From the NCBI RefSeq assembly GCF_003254395.2, contig NC_037643.1, positions 11,738,963-11,802,962 on the forward strand: a stretch of 64,000 bases of DNA, given 5' to 3'. This DNA is from Apis mellifera (Eukaryota > Arthropoda > Insecta > Hymenoptera > Apidae). Positions 61,705 through 64,000 of this stretch are shown here, in pieces. A program made the position numbers and the translations under genes. The notes under the pieces are model-generated. The model worked only from the letters and a program-made list of their open reading frames with translations, was not told where the DNA came from and ran no database searches. Position 1 is the stretch's first letter. The number at the start of each line of letters is the position of its first letter.

Positions 61705-64000
61705 AAAGATATAGAAACAGCGATTATAAAATATGCAGAAATATACAAAATATATCCCAAGTAAAATTATCCATTTAAATTCTATTTGTGTTGTGTACGT
61801 AAATATATGAATTTGCGTAATCATCCGCAATTTATAATAAAATACACACGGTGCATTATATACATATATATATCTTTTTATAATGTCATCGTGAAAATAA
61901 AAATACGGGATAGTCGCAAAATATCTATTTCTACAAAAACAATTTTAATTTCTAAGAAATGAGATGGAAAGAAAGAAAGAAAAGAAATACCAATTCTCGA
62001 TCTTTCGATCATCAAATTTTACTATTCAAGATTTTTTTCTCTCCTAAAAACGCATCCAACAATTCAAGGCTTCAATTAGGGGTTAATAATCACAAAATAT
62101 ACATATCCGCTTCGAGACAAATTTAAATTCTAACGAAATGATCAAATCTTACAACATTTCCAATATAAAAAAAAAAATACCAATCACATCTATTTCCAAT
62201 TTAACAAATTTTCTCAATTGTTCGAACAATTCCTCTGAATCCTATCCAACGACTCCACATCACAAACACGGTACAAACGATATCGATTACGATTAAAAAA
62301 AAAAAAAAAGAAAAGAAAAAGAAAGTCGAGAGAATCGAAAAAGATTCCATCCAGCAAGGCAGCCACTTTGTCGTTTACATATCTTAGCTTTGACATCGCA
62401 TCGTGCTCGTAAATTTTTTACATCATCCTTTTAGACCCGCGTCAATTCGACCCAACCCCCCTCGAAACCGTCGCTCCTTTTTCTCATTTCGTAGCTTTCG
62501 CGGCAGAAAAGGGGAAAAGCAAGCGGCCGACAGAACGTCGGCTTTTATTACCGTGACTCTCCTGAATCATTCGGATTGAAGGAGCGCACGTCGAACAGGT
62601 TGACGTCGAACAATGACGTTGCAACGTTGACGAGCAACGTTCGCGTCGATCCTTGTAAATTTTCCCCCCCTTCGATTTGCCTGCTTTGTGACTCGAATCA
62701 GACGGGATAAAGTGACATTGCGATTGTGTACGAAGGAACAATTTGTTTTACAACCATTATTTTGCCTTTTTGTTTCTTTCGAGATGAAAATAGAGGGGAG
62801 GATGATGTTTGAAAATTATTCCTAAATTTTTTTTCTCTTCTTTCAGATTTCTCTTAAATTCGAAGATAATTTTGTTTATTTTATTATCACAATTTGCATT
62901 GAGAAAAGTAGATGGATAAATAATTTGTAATAAAAGAAATAAAATTGAATTTTTATTATCGATTACAATTTGAAATATGGACAGGTTGAATTAGCATTGT
63001 GACCGAGCAGTAGTATTGAATCGTATATAATTGGAGAATATTGAAATGATGGAAATTTGTTAATTACTTGGATATTTAGTTAATAATAGATTCTGCATTT
63101 ATCGGAAATTTTAATCTTATGATAAATTTTAAGTATACTTTACGCTATATATATATAAGGCTAATTGATCATTTCGATTGATGATTCGATTGAAATCATC
63201 ACGGTTGATTGCCTTCTTTTATCATAATTCTGTTCGATTTAATTTATCTGAAACTGCGTATCGATTAATCTCTCCTCTCGTCTCGATCGCTGAAAATCGT
63301 TCGAGCCTGTATAATAAATTTCAATTAATCTAAAATTAAATCGTGCATAAGCATTCATTTGTACATCGCATTAACTTTGATATTTAACAATTTATCCCAA
63401 TAATAGAACATTCTTATTAATTAAACGGCCGTTCAATCGGAATGAAATTTTATAAAATAATTCTTCGCAACCGATACTTTTTATTTAATCCTTCACATTT
63501 ATTTCTCTTCTGTTCACAAAGTCTAACGGATTCGAGAAGTTCGAGAAATTTCGTGTCGAAGCAGAAACAACGCGCGCGGTTTCCTTCTAACCTGATTAAT
63601 ACATCCGGTTGGAATATAAAATCTGTGTCGTTGTTGTTAACAGAAACCGTACAAACTAGACTGCAAAAAAAAAAGGGGGAAAGAGCACGAGTGCGGTTTA
63701 CAACGTACGACAGGCATATTTTCATAGGCTTCGTTCTTGTTCCGTGGACGAGTAGCCCGGAAACAGGCGGCATCCACCTGCCTTCCGCCATGCATTTCCA
63801 AAAGTTGGAAGATATTATCGAAATTATAATGGAAGTTTTATATATAAATAAAATTACGTATTTTTAAGAATAAAAGAAAAAACAATTTCTAATTTCATTT
63901 ATTCGTTATCCATCTTTCTCATAAAATAATTTTAATTAATCTTTTGTCTCATCTTCTTCACTTTCAATCTGATCAATCTGTTTCTAGAAAATAAAGATGC
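61702..64000. other. Non-coding stretch to the window end
   Basis: AT-rich DNA with GC-richer pieces at about 62440-62740 and 63500-63800. Opposing open frames at 63442-63867 (141 codons, plus) and 63450-63791 (113 codons, minus) cover the same bases, and neither shows a recognisable domain. The final bases do not show a cadherin exon. No gene is supported. Confidence 0.4.

Noticed and set aside
63442..63867. Opposing 141- and 113-codon frames near the window end
   Set aside because: They cover the same bases on opposite strands and neither shows a domain. Chance open frames are the simpler reading.

Overview
This window looks like insect nuclear DNA, most probably from a bee (Apis or a close relative). 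The background is very AT-rich and interrupted by short GC/CpG-rich islands. There are two mariner elements of the D,D34D class with TTGGGTTGGCAACTAAGTAA-type ends, CCTAA telomere-type motifs, and coding sequence split into short exons with GT/AG borders. I see no bacterial operons, rRNA, tRNA or CRISPR array. The species assignment is inference.

The only confident host coding sequence is a pair of short internal exons on the + strand (49323-49429 and 51546-51750). They encode parts of two consecutive extracellular cadherin (EC) repeats of a giant Fat-like protocadherin (kugelei / FAT1-2-3 class). Splice sites and reading phases fit together across a 2.1-kb intron. No signal peptide, transmembrane or further EC exon could be recognised, so the roughly 49 kb upstream and 12 kb downstream are read as very long introns, with no second gene that I can support.

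Region by region: 1-3245 is AT-rich with two GC islands. 3248-4177 is a defective mariner on the minus strand, followed by a CCTAA tract. 4330-9000 holds GC islands, a CT-rich tract and a long nested AT-rich inverted repeat. Between 9.1 and 26.2 kb there is a run of mutually unrelated local tandem arrays (at about 9.1, 12.6, 15.4, 17.5, 19.4, 21.1, 22.7 and 25.9 kb) separated by GC islands. 28.8-30.65 kb is a tandem duplication whose internal junction carries the second defective mariner, with the matching empty target site preserved upstream. 30.65-49.3 kb is non-coding with two more arrays (37.0 and 40.3 kb). The cadherin exons follow, and then 12 kb of non-coding DNA with two further arrays (54.4 and 55.8 kb).

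No clearly new biological system is visible. The observations most worth following are the two mariner copies that share a premature stop but carry different internal deletions, the dated duplication/insertion locus, the long inverted repeats, and two short open stretches (34.6 kb and 60.25 kb) that look protein-like but lack a proper gene context.
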